Below are positions 1-6,254 of a stretch of 8,933 nt of DNA, piece by piece (position 1 is the stretch's first letter; each line of letters opens with the position of its first letter). The DNA is from Oscillospiraceae bacterium (lineage in GTDB: Bacteria; Bacillota; Clostridia; Oscillospirales; Ruminococcaceae). Below the pieces are notes generated by a model. The model searched no databases, was not told the origin of the DNA, and was given only the letters and a program-made list of their open reading frames with translations. Where the stretch lies: positions 1,851 through 10,783 of the forward strand of contig JAHZBJ010000065.1 of the NCBI GenBank assembly GCA_019423445.1. Direction: 5' to 3'. The position numbers and the translations under genes are program-made.

Positions 1-194
1 ATCTCGCCCTCGGTGGGCTGCTCCAGGCCGAACAGCATCTTCATCAGGGTGGATTTTCCGGCGCCGTTTTCCCCCATCAGGGCATGAATTTCACCTTTTT
101 TCACGTTGAAATCCACGCTCTGGTTGGCGGCGATGCCGTTGGGATATACCTTGGTAATACCTTTCATCTGCACAACGAATTCGCTGTCTGGCAT
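1..194 (-). CDS. Sugar/nucleoside-type ABC transporter ATP-binding protein, N-terminal part (runs off the window)
   Basis: Only the first 64 codons are present; the gene continues beyond base 1. The reading starts MPDSEFVVQMKGITKVYPNG and contains a perfect Walker A motif, GENGAGKST, at residues 41-49, preceded by the usual 'VKKGEIHALM' strand. This is the start of an ABC ATPase that hydrolyses ATP on the cytoplasmic face of an importer. The ATG at 194-192 is preceded by GGAGG about 9 bases upstream, which supports this start. It lies 98 bases downstream of a BMP-family binding lipoprotein on the same strand. That order is typical of the double-ATPase (YufO/NupA, RbsA-like) proteins of nucleoside importers, so I infer that subfamily, although the window does not reach the domains that would prove it. 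Substrate and full length cannot be seen. Confidence 0.9.
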   Translation of the reverse strand, partial: MPDSEFVVQMKGITKVYPNGIAANQSVDFNVKKGEIHALMGENGAGKSTLMKMLFGLEQPTEGE

Positions 195-225
195 AGGCGG
201 AGTCCCTCCTCTGTGTTGTGATTCA

Positions 226-258
226 GGAAAGGGGGAGCGCAGAATGCTCCCCCTTTCC
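226..258 (-). promoter_or_regulatory. Strong intergenic hairpin between binding-protein and ATPase genes
   Basis: A perfect 13-bp inverted repeat (226-238 with 246-258, 7-base loop) made mostly of G/C pairs lies between the BMP lipoprotein stop and the ATPase start. Neither side has a clear run of U in the transcript, so it is a poor full terminator. A hairpin in this place commonly protects the 3' end of the upstream message or allows partial termination, giving more binding protein than ATPase. That role is inferred here. Confidence 0.65.
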
Positions 259-292
259 GTTGTTGTGCCGTTAATTTACGGTGCGGACCGGC

Positions 293-1447
293 TTAAGGCC
301 GGACAGATTCTCTCAGCTCCTCCAGGGCGCCGGTCTCATCGCCGATGGCGGTGGGAACGGTGACTTCGCCGTTGGCAACAGCCTCGATGGCAGCGTTGGT
401 GGTATCCTGGACTGCCTGAGGAGCGATGGTGGCGTAATTCTTGTCGGTGACGATGCCCACGCCGCCCTCATTGAGGCCCAGCAGGACGCTCTGGCCCCAG
501 TAGGTGGTACCGGCATCCCACTCATCGAAGAACCAGATGAGGGACTGGCCGATGTTCTTCAGACCAGAGGTAAGGGTGATGGCGGCAAGCTCGGTGGAGA
601 GGGTCAGCTCCTGGTCGGAGTCAACGCCGATGAAGTAAGCCTTACCGGACTCCAGAGCGGCCTCGGCAGCGCCGTTGCCGGAGAGACCAGCCACGCCCCA
701 GACGATATCAACGTTGTTGTCGTTGATCATGGAGAGGGCCAGCTCTTTGGCGGTGGCGGTATCAACATAGCTGTTGACATACCGGGTGTCGATCTTGATC
801 TCGGGGTCCACAGCCTGGGCGCCGGTGATGAAGCCATAGAGGAAGTCGTTGATGACGGGGCTGTCCACGCCGCCCACGAAACCGATGACCTTGTCGGCGT
901 TGATGTTGGCAACGTCGGTCTGGGTGGTCATGGCAGCGGCGAAGGTACCGACCAGATAGCCCATGTCGTTCTGCTTGTAGTTGATGTTGGCAACGTTGGG
1001 CTGGTTGCTTTCAGAGTCGTAAATAAGGTATTTCTGATCGGGATACTTGGCGGCCACCTCGTTGAGGTAGTCGGGCATCTGGTAGGTGCCGCAGATGATC
1101 AGGTCGTACTCGCCGGAAGCGGAGACGTCCTCCAGGGTGGTCTTCCAGGTGGGCTGGTCAGCGTCGGTGCCGCCCATTTCAATGGTGGGATAGGGGATGC
1201 GGCCGGCGGACTGGAGCTCGGCAAGACCGGATTCGCAGGCGTCAAAGAAGGACTTGTCGCCCAGGTTGCCGTTGACCAGGTTCACCACATTGTAGACTTT
1301 TGCTTCAGGGGCAGCTTCGGAAGAGGCAGGATCGCCGCCGGTGGAACCGGAAGCGGCCTGGGAGGAACTGGCAGTGGTACCGCCGCAGCCGGCCAGCACG
1401 GTGACGACCATCAACGCGGCCAAAAGAATCGCAAGATAACGTTTCAT
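293..1447 (-). CDS. BMP/PnrA-family ABC transporter substrate-binding lipoprotein
   Basis: A 384-residue protein expected to capture a nucleoside or related ligand outside the membrane and pass it to the importer encoded downstream. It opens with a lipoprotein signal peptide: MKRY, a hydrophobic stretch of about 15 residues, then the lipobox LAGC with C21 as the lipidated cysteine. A Ser/Thr/Ala/Gly-rich linker follows to about residue 50. The mature part has BMP-family features: a 'GNLGDKSFFDACESGL' opening strand and helix, 'GFVGGVDSPVINDFLYGF' in the middle, and 'FIGVDSDQ' later. I chose the ATG at 1447 because AAAGGAG lies 6 bases upstream and the signal peptide starts there; an in-frame upstream start would place 27 charged residues before it. 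The family includes PnrA/BmpA and Med-type proteins and is best known for purine nucleosides. The divergent deoB gene fits that substrate class, but the exact ligand cannot be read from the sequence. Confidence 0.93.
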   Translation of the reverse strand: MKRYLAILLAALMVVTVLAGCGGTTASSSQAASGSTGGDPASSEAAPEAKVYNVVNLVNGNLGDKSFFDACESGLAELQSAGRIPYPTIEMGGTDADQPTWKTTLEDVSASGEYDLIICGTYQMPDYLNEVAAKYPDQKYLIYDSESNQPNVANINYKQNDMGYLVGTFAAAMTTQTDVANINADKVIGFVGGVDSPVINDFLYGFITGAQAVDPEIKIDTRYVNSYVDTATAKELALSMINDNNVDIVWGVAGLSGNGAAEAALESGKAYFIGVDSDQELTLSTELAAITLTSGLKNIGQSLIWFFDEWDAGTTYWGQSVLLGLNEGGVGIVTDKNYATIAPQAVQDTTNAAIEAVANGEVTVPTAIGDETGALEELRESVRP

Positions 1448-1532
1448 TTTTTTCTCCTTTTCCAAATTGAGAACAGGATGGCTGTTCTGTCTAAAACAGG
1501 AAGATGCTGGAAACATCTTCTCGTACAACTAC

Positions 1533-1561
1533 ATTTTAGCGTCATTTTGAGGGAATGTCAA
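1533..1561 (-). promoter_or_regulatory. Sigma-A type promoter of the BMP transporter operon
   Basis: On the minus strand, TTGACA (1561-1556) and TAAAAT (1538-1533) are separated by exactly 17 bases: a consensus -35 and a five-of-six -10. Transcription should start near 1526, giving a leader of about 80 bases before the ATG at 1447. The near-perfect match suggests strong transcription unless repressed. Confidence 0.85.
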
Positions 1562-1569
1562 TGACGAGT

Positions 1570-1579
1570 TGTTTAAACA
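1570..1579. promoter_or_regulatory. Palindrome TGTTTAAACA, candidate operator
   Basis: A perfect 10-base palindrome sits 8 bases upstream of the -35 box of the BMP promoter, facing deoB. Its position would suit an activator or repressor half-site pair. No regulator gene is present in the window and I do not recognise the motif, so this is only a candidate. Confidence 0.3.
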
Positions 1580-1724
1580 GCCTATAAATGACTTTCTTTG
1601 AGAAAAAATATTGTTGTTTTTTTAATAATCTTTTTGTGGGAGGAGTGGCCTACGTTGCTGTGAGTATAGGGCGGGAAGAAGTCTGTTGGATGGTGCTGCT
1701 GGTCAAAAATGAAAGAAAGAGGGA

Positions 1725-1752
1725 TTGCGCCCCGGAGTTTCCATGTTATAAT
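1725..1752 (+). promoter_or_regulatory. Promoter of deoB (extended -10)
   Basis: A perfect TATAAT at 1747-1752 is preceded by TG at 1744-1745, making an extended -10 element (TGnTATAAT). A weak -35, TTGCGC, lies at 1725-1730 with a 16-base spacer. Transcription should start around 1759, about 40 bases before the deoB ATG. Confidence 0.75.
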
Positions 1753-1800
1753 GAAAGCAAAAATGATCCCAGGTATCGGGGCAGGAAAGGAAGGCAAAGC

Positions 1801-2976
1801 ATGAACGGCAAAAAGCGGGTATTCCTCATTGTTCTGGACAGCGTAGGCATCGGAGAGATGCCGGATTCCGCCGATTACGGCGATGCAGGGAGCAACACCC
1901 TTGGGGCTTGTGCCGCCTCCGGAAAGCTCTCGGTGCCCAATTTGGAGAAGCTGGGGCTTTTCAATATTGAAGGGGTGAGCTGCGGTACTCCGGCGGCAAA
2001 CCCCATGGGGGCGGTGGCCCGGCTGGCGGAGGCTTCCCGGGGAAAGGACACCACCATCGGCCACTGGGAGATCTCGGGGATCATCTCCCCGAAACCCCTG
2101 CCCACCTACCCGGATGGATTCCCCAGGGAGGTGCTGGATGAATTCAGCCGCCGCACCGGGCGGGGAGTCCTGTGCAACAAACCTTATTCCGGTACCCAGG
2201 TTCTGATGGATTACGGCCAGGAGCATATGGCCACCGGGAGTTGGATCGTTTACACTTCGGCGGACAGCGTTTTTCAGATCGCCGCCCACGAGGAACTGGT
2301 ACCCCTGGAGGAGTTGTACCGGGCCTGTGAGACAGCCCGGGAGATCCTTACCGGAGAACACGGGGTAGGAAGGGTCATCGCCCGGCCTTTTGTAGGGACC
2401 TGGCCCAATTACGCCTGGACCCCCAACCGCCATGACTATTCTCTGGAGCCCCCGGCGTCCACCCTCCTGGACGCCGTCAAGGAGGCGGGTCTCAGTTCCA
2501 TTGGGGTGGGAAAGATCCACGATATCTTTGCCGGCAGGGGACTGACCGAGTTTGTCCGCACCAAGTCCAATGATGACGGGATGGACCGCACCCTGGAGTA
2601 TGCGGAAAAAGATTTCACAGGGCTGTGTTTTGTGAACCTGGTGGACTTCGATATGCTTTACGGCCACCGGAACGACGTTCCGGGTTATACCGCCGCTTTG
2701 AATCAGTTTGACCGCCGCCTGGGGGAGCTGATGCCCCTTCTGGGGGAAGGGGACCTGCTGATGATTACCGCTGACCACGGTTGCGATCCGGCAACCCCCA
2801 GCACCGACCATTCCCGGGAGCATGTCCCCCTGATTGTCTGGGGCCCCGGGGTGAAGGCAGGGGTCAATCTGGGCACTCGGGACACCTACGCCCATATCGC
2901 CGCCACGGTAGCGGACTATCTGGGGGTGAAGTACCCGGGGGCCGGGACCAGTTTCCTCTCTGAAATCCTGAAATAA
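1801..2976 (+). CDS. deoB: Phosphopentomutase
   Basis: A 391-residue enzyme that interconverts (deoxy)ribose 1-phosphate and (deoxy)ribose 5-phosphate, linking nucleoside phosphorolysis to central carbon metabolism in the cytoplasm. It belongs to the alkaline phosphatase superfamily with a di-manganese site. Visible landmarks are 'VLDSVGIGEMPDS' with metal ligand D13; 'KDTTIGHWE' with the phosphorylated T85; 'VDFDMLYGHRND' with D284 and H289; and 'ADHGCDP...TDHSREHVP' with D325, H326 and H337. From memory of the Bacillus enzyme, its ligands have the same order with nearly the same numbering, and the length is normal for the family. The ATG at 1801 follows GGAAGG and gives the canonical N-terminus. 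The gene is monocistronic, with its own promoter and terminator, and is divergent from a probable nucleoside importer, which supports a salvage role. Confidence 0.97.
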   Translation: MNGKKRVFLIVLDSVGIGEMPDSADYGDAGSNTLGACAASGKLSVPNLEKLGLFNIEGVSCGTPAANPMGAVARLAEASRGKDTTIGHWEISGIISPKPLPTYPDGFPREVLDEFSRRTGRGVLCNKPYSGTQVLMDYGQEHMATGSWIVYTSADSVFQIAAHEELVPLEELYRACETAREILTGEHGVGRVIARPFVGTWPNYAWTPNRHDYSLEPPASTLLDAVKEAGLSSIGVGKIHDIFAGRGLTEFVRTKSNDDGMDRTLEYAEKDFTGLCFVNLVDFDMLYGHRNDVPGYTAALNQFDRRLGELMPLLGEGDLLMITADHGCDPATPSTDHSREHVPLIVWGPGVKAGVNLGTRDTYAHIAATVADYLGVKYPGAGTSFLSEILK

Positions 2977-2999
2977 ACACAAAAGGCAGTTGAAAAGTC

Positions 3000-3035
3000 A
3001 AAAAGGAGCGCCGTGTGAAAACGGCGCTCCTTTTT
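3000..3035 (+). terminator. Rho-independent terminator after deoB
   Basis: A perfect 15-bp stem (3000-3014 with 3021-3035) with a 6-base loop, GTGAAA, ends in TTTTT. It starts 23 bases after the deoB stop. Because the 5' arm begins with A5, the structure is symmetrical and could also act on antisense transcripts. Confidence 0.93.
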
Positions 3036-3149
3036 GCAGGGAAGAGGGACGAGAGGCGGCCGCAATCGGTGCGGCGGGGGAAAAGAGGAGCCTTTTGTTT
3101 CGGGTTTGTTAATTTTGCCGTTCTTTTCCAGGCAGTTTCCGGATTTTCC

Positions 3150-3178
3150 TTGTGCAAATGCCGCCGAAGGGCTATAAT
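3150..3178 (+). promoter_or_regulatory. Promoter of the lepB-murJ operon
   Basis: TTGTGC (3150-3155) and a perfect TATAAT (3173-3178) are separated by 17 bases. Transcription should start near 3185. The stretch 3036-3149 before it shows no gene or other signal that I can support. Confidence 0.75.
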
Positions 3179-3195
3179 AAAACAGAATATGAAGC

Positions 3196-3232
3196 GCCCC
3201 GTTTCGACGGCATTTCCGTCCCGGGGCTTTTT
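3196..3232 (+). promoter_or_regulatory. Terminator-like hairpin in the lepB leader (possible attenuator)
   Basis: GCCCCG (3196-3201) pairs with CGGGGC (3222-3227). Inside it GACGG (3206-3210) pairs with CCGTC (3216-3220) around a CATTT loop. The stem is followed at once by TTTTT (3228-3232), and the next bases are the GGAGG ribosome binding site of lepB (3233-3237). The form is that of an intrinsic terminator placed after the promoter and before the first gene, so it may attenuate the operon or hold back ribosome access. Confidence 0.55.
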
Positions 3233-3245
3233 GGAGGTCGCAACT

Positions 3246-3770
3246 GTGGAACAAGCAAAAAAGATTCTGAAAGAGTGGGTCATCCCTTTTGGCATTGAGA
3301 TTCTTGTCCTGCTCTTTATCATCAAATTTCTGTTTTTCTTTGTTATCGTGCCCACCGGCTCCATGATCCCCACCATCGACAAGGCCAGCGTTCTGTTTGC
3401 CCTGCGTGTCCATGACCCGGAGAAGCTGGAGCGGGGGGACATTGTGGTGTTTGAGTCCGACGAACTGGAGCTTACCCTGGTGAAGCGTCTGGTAGGACTG
3501 CCAGGGGACCATGTGGTCATTACCGAGGATGGGGATATGATCCTCAATGGGGAGCCGGTGGAGGAGGAATACGTCTTTTATAAGGACAGCAACCCAGACC
3601 ACGCCGGAGATTTCCAGGTGCCGGAGGGGTGCTACCTTTTCATGGGGGATAACCGCAGCGGTTCCGACGACGCAAGACTGTGGGATAACCCCTATATCCC
3701 AGGGGAGAAGATCACCGGAAAGGCGGTCTTCACCATCTGGCCGGTGGGGAACTTTGGACCTCTCCACTGA
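3246..3770 (+). CDS. lepB: Type I signal peptidase
   Basis: A 174-residue membrane-bound serine protease that cuts Sec/Tat signal peptides from exported proteins on the outer face of the membrane. One N-terminal transmembrane helix spans about residues 15-35. Box B follows as 'VPTGSMIPTI' with catalytic S39, box D as 'LVKRLVGLPGD' with general base K80, and box E as 'MGDNRSGSDDARLW' at 133-146. The usual DSR of box E reads DAR here. The length suits a compact Gram-positive SipS-type enzyme. I chose the GTG at 3246 because GGAGG lies 8 bases upstream and it gives a short charged N-terminus before the helix. An in-frame ATG at 3189 would add 19 residues but has no ribosome binding site and lies almost at the predicted transcript start. 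It is followed by murJ after 52 bases without a terminator, making an envelope-biogenesis operon. Confidence 0.93.
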   Translation: MEQAKKILKEWVIPFGIEILVLLFIIKFLFFFVIVPTGSMIPTIDKASVLFALRVHDPEKLERGDIVVFESDELELTLVKRLVGLPGDHVVITEDGDMILNGEPVEEEYVFYKDSNPDHAGDFQVPEGCYLFMGDNRSGSDDARLWDNPYIPGEKITGKAVFTIWPVGNFGPLH

Positions 3771-3822
3771 TCTGCGGTTTCCGCGTTATCATCACAGCAT
3801 CGCAAAGGGGTGAGACCTTCCG

Positions 3823-5373
3823 TTGGAACAGAAAAAAGGCAGCACCGCCACCTATACCGTGATCCTGATCCTGACGACAGCCTTTGCCAAGGCGCTGGGT
3901 TTTGGGCGGGAGATGTCTCTGGCTTACGTCTACGGGGCTTCCCCGGTGAGCGATGCCTATATCGTGGCCTTTTCCATCCCCACCATCATCTTCGCGGGAA
4001 TCGGTTCCGCAATGCTTACCAGCTATATTTCCAGTTATGCCCGGGTCCGGCAGGAAAACCCAAAGGGGCTGCGGCGATTTACCGACAGCGTTATCACTAT
4101 GGTGTTTCTGATTTCCCTTGTGATCATGGTGATCTTTTGGGTTTTTGAAAAGCCCATTGTCAAGGCTTTTGCCGTGGGCTTTGATGCAGAGACCATGGAG
4201 ATCGCCCTTTCCCTCTCCCGGGTGGTGATCCTTTCCCTCCTTTTCATCGGGGTCTACTTTATCCTGCAGGGATTTCTCCAGATCCACGGGAGCTTCTTCG
4301 CTGTGGGGATGGTGAGTGCGCCCCTCAATGTCTGTGTCATCGCCTCTATGTTTCTCTCGGTGACCTACGGCCAGGCCGTCCTGGGCTGGGGGGTAGTGGC
4401 AGGGTATTTTGCTTCCTTTGTGATGCTTTGGCTGGCCTCCAAGCGCCACCATTTTTCCTACCGGCCCTGTTTTCAGTTCCGTACCCCGGAGATACGGCGG
4501 CTGCTCCTGGTGGTGCTTCCGATTTTCCTGGGCAAGGCTATCACCGAGCTTAACACCATGATCGACCGGACCATCGCTTCGGTGCTGCCTGCGGGAAGCG
4601 TCTCCGCCCTCAGCTACGGCAACCGCGTGGTAGGCTTTGTGACGGCGGTGTTCGTCATCTCGGTGACCACCGCGGTTTTTCCCCAGATGTCCCACCTGTC
4701 CGCCATCAAGAATACCCGCCGCCTGAAATCAACCTTCCGCAGCAGCGCCGGCCTCATGTCTTTGATGGTGCTGCCCATCTCCGCCGGGGTGATTATCTTT
4801 TCCAAAGAGATTGTCACCATACTGTTTCAGCGGGGCGCCTTTACCGCCTATGACACCCAGCGCACCGCCGAGGTGGTCTCCTTCTATGCCTTGGGGCTTA
4901 TCTTTTTCAGTATCAAGGAGATTGCCCTTAATATGTTCTATGCCATCCAGGATACCAAGACCCCCACCATCAACTCTGTGGTGGCGATCCTGATCAACAT
5001 CGTCCTGAACCTCCTTTTGATCAAGTCCATGGCCCACAAGGGGTTGGCCCTGGCCACCACCATCTCCGGGGGTGTCACCCTGGTGATGCTTCTTATCTCC
5101 CTGCGGCGCCGTATCGGCCCCCTGGGGCTGGGGCGGCTTTTTATCAGTCTGCTGAAAATGGCTGCGGCCACGGCGGGGATGTGCTTTACCGTGATCCCCC
5201 TCTATGATATTTTTATGGAGGCCTTGGATTCCATGCCGGCTGCATTTCTGCTGGCGGCCATGGTAGGGGCCCTGGTTTACGGGCTGCTGAACATCCTTCT
5301 GCGGACCCGGGAGATGGGCCTGCTGATTGTGGGGCTGGCGGAACGCCTGATGCCCCGGCGTGGGGAAGAATGA
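3823..5373 (+). CDS. murJ: MurJ/MviN-family lipid II flippase
   Basis: A 516-residue polytopic membrane protein of the MOP exporter superfamily, with about 14 hydrophobic segments along its whole length. MurJ moves the peptidoglycan precursor lipid II across the cytoplasmic membrane. The N-terminus is typical: a first helix, then 'LGFGREMSLAYVYGASPVSDAY' with R29, matching the family pattern of a conserved arginine followed by a G-A-S-x-x-x-D-A motif. Later family-like segments include 'LNTMIDRTIASVLPAGSVSALSYGNRV' and 'EIALNMFYAIQDTKTP'. I chose the TTG at 3823: AAAGGGGTGA lies about 9 bases upstream, and the next in-frame ATG (3913) would destroy the first helix. Length is normal for MurJ. 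A role in exporting another undecaprenyl-linked glycan is possible, since Firmicutes often carry several family members. Confidence 0.88.
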   Translation: MEQKKGSTATYTVILILTTAFAKALGFGREMSLAYVYGASPVSDAYIVAFSIPTIIFAGIGSAMLTSYISSYARVRQENPKGLRRFTDSVITMVFLISLVIMVIFWVFEKPIVKAFAVGFDAETMEIALSLSRVVILSLLFIGVYFILQGFLQIHGSFFAVGMVSAPLNVCVIASMFLSVTYGQAVLGWGVVAGYFASFVMLWLASKRHHFSYRPCFQFRTPEIRRLLLVVLPIFLGKAITELNTMIDRTIASVLPAGSVSALSYGNRVVGFVTAVFVISVTTAVFPQMSHLSAIKNTRRLKSTFRSSAGLMSLMVLPISAGVIIFSKEIVTILFQRGAFTAYDTQRTAEVVSFYALGLIFFSIKEIALNMFYAIQDTKTPTINSVVAILINIVLNLLLIKSMAHKGLALATTISGGVTLVMLLISLRRRIGPLGLGRLFISLLKMAAATAGMCFTVIPLYDIFMEALDSMPAAFLLAAMVGALVYGLLNILLRTREMGLLIVGLAERLMPRRGEE

Positions 5374-5421
5374 GACAAGGCTTTTCCAGGCCGTTTCAGA
5401 TGAAAAAGACCGCGATAAAGA

Positions 5422-5448
5422 TTCCCCTTCCCGGAGTGGGAAGGGGAA
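5422..5448. terminator. Hairpin between convergent murJ and the LUD gene
   Basis: A perfect 11-bp stem (5422-5432 with 5438-5448) with a 5-base loop lies between the converging stops of murJ (5373) and the LUD-domain gene (5473). On the minus strand it is followed by TCTTTATC, a weak U tract; on the plus strand the tail is poorer. It probably serves as a shared, imperfect terminator. Confidence 0.65.
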
Positions 5449-5472
5449 AGTGTATTTCCTGTATGCAGCGTA

Positions 5473-6111
5473 TCAATAGCCCAGTTCCTCGGGGAGAAGG
5501 AACACTTTGATACGGTCAGGATCCCGCTGGAAGCCGTGGATAACGGTATCGCAGCAGACCCGGTCCTCGCTGCGGCAGTCGGCGCAGCGCCCAATGACGG
5601 TACAGGGGTTCTTCTTGCCCAGGCGCACGCAGTTGGCGGGGGCGGCAATGGTGCGCACCCGCTCATCGGCTTCCGCCAGATCCCGGACCACCTTGTTGCA
5701 GCCGGCCACGATGATGACGTGCTTGGGTCCGTAGCAGAGGGCCGCAACACGGTTGGCGTTGCCGTCCACGTTGTAGAGCTTGCCGTCCTCGGTAATGGCG
5801 TTGGCGCTGGCAAAATACCAGTCGCAGGAGAAGGCGGCCCGGAACACATCCACAGGCTGTCCGTTTTCGTCGGTGCGGCCCCGGAAGTAGAAGTCGTAAT
5901 CGCCGCTGGAGAGGAGGGCATTGATGCCGGTTTCCTCCAGGGTCATGGAGCCGCCGGTGGCCACCGAGGAACCCTTGGGCATCATCTCGCGGATGAGTTT
6001 CAGCAGCTCTTCCTTGTCCGCAACCACCCGGGCTTCCATGCGGTTCTGGGTCAAGGCTTTGGCGGTGCGTTCCAGCCGGGCCATTTGGATCGCCTTTACA
6101 TTCGGATTCAT
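5473..6111 (-). CDS. LUD-domain (DUF162, LutC-like) protein with cysteine-rich tail
   Basis: A 212-residue soluble protein of the kind often annotated 'lactate utilization protein' in Clostridia. Family features are 'MARLERTAKALTQNRMEA' near the start, 'GSSVATGGSMTLEETG', the 'FRAAFSCDWYFASANAITEDG' block, 'GNANRVAALCYGPKHVIIVAG' and the C-terminal 'CTVIGRCADCRSEDRVCC' segment. LutC proteins act with LutA and LutB in L-lactate oxidation, but neither partner is here, so the true role of this stand-alone form is not shown. The tail has six cysteines within 18 residues (C170, C176, C179, C186, C187, plus spacing suited to metal binding among them; five are certain in the pattern C-x5-C-x2-C-x6-C-C). 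The ATG at 6111 is chosen because AAAGGGG lies 9 bases upstream; the in-frame TTG at 6120 touches that site. The gene is monocistronic, convergent with murJ and divergent from the threonine aldolase gene. Confidence 0.85.
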   Translation of the reverse strand: MNPNVKAIQMARLERTAKALTQNRMEARVVADKEELLKLIREMMPKGSSVATGGSMTLEETGINALLSSGDYDFYFRGRTDENGQPVDVFRAAFSCDWYFASANAITEDGKLYNVDGNANRVAALCYGPKHVIIVAGCNKVVRDLAEADERVRTIAAPANCVRLGKKNPCTVIGRCADCRSEDRVCCDTVIHGFQRDPDRIKVFLLPEELGY

Positions 6112-6183
6112 ACAGTACAACCCCTTTCAGTTTCGTCATTGGGGCACGGTCTCCGGTGGGGGCCGGCGCCTCTTAACAGTTTC

Positions 6184-6212
6184 AGTATAGCACGGTTTTT
6201 TCGTTAATACAA
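6184..6212 (-). promoter_or_regulatory. Promoter of the LUD-domain gene
   Basis: On the minus strand TTGTAT (6212-6207) and TATACT (6189-6184) are separated by 17 bases. The start should lie near 6177, giving a leader of about 65 bases. I could not assign a convincing promoter for the divergent threonine aldolase gene in the same gap. Confidence 0.6.
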
Positions 6213-6254
6213 ATGTGTACGCCCGGAATTGCCCGGGGAGAAGGAGGTATCTCG

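Larger units (their letters stand above)
1448..1800. other. Divergent intergenic region between the BMP transporter operon and deoB
   Basis: This 353-base gap holds the two outward promoters, two small hairpins in the BMP leader (1500-1506 with 1514-1520; 1471-1476 with 1482-1487), a 10-base palindrome TGTTTAAACA at 1570-1579, and an A/T-rich stretch at about 1588-1635. The deoB reading frame stays open back to 1588, but it crosses the deoB promoter and has no ribosome binding site, so I do not treat that part as coding. I see no separate gene here. Confidence 0.7.

Noticed and set aside
1448..1526. Purine riboswitch in the leader of the nucleoside transporter operon
   Set aside because: The leader is short and shows two simple hairpins, without the three-way junction and kissing loops of that class.
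281..1564. Long plus-strand open frame of 427 codons opposite the BMP lipoprotein gene
   Set aside because: The translation is low-complexity Gly/Val/Asp-rich, the usual mirror of a GC-biased coding strand, while the opposite strand gives a clear lipoprotein with promoter and ribosome binding site.
1588..1800. N-terminal extension of deoB by 71 codons
   Set aside because: It crosses the extended -10 promoter, lacks a ribosome binding site and would exceed the family's normal length; ATG 1801 gives the canonical N-terminus.
1582..2982. Minus-strand open frame of 466 codons opposite deoB
   Set aside because: It has no recognisable domain or ribosome binding site and lies opposite a complete, motif-perfect phosphopentomutase.
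3730..4695. Minus-strand open frame opposite murJ, rich in His, Gly and Asp
   Set aside because: The composition is that of an antisense reading of hydrophobic membrane codons; murJ on the other strand explains the region.
6213..6254. Upstream ATG start for the threonine aldolase
   Set aside because: It has no ribosome binding site and lies next to the opposing promoter; AAGGAGG at 6241-6247 fixes the start at 6255.
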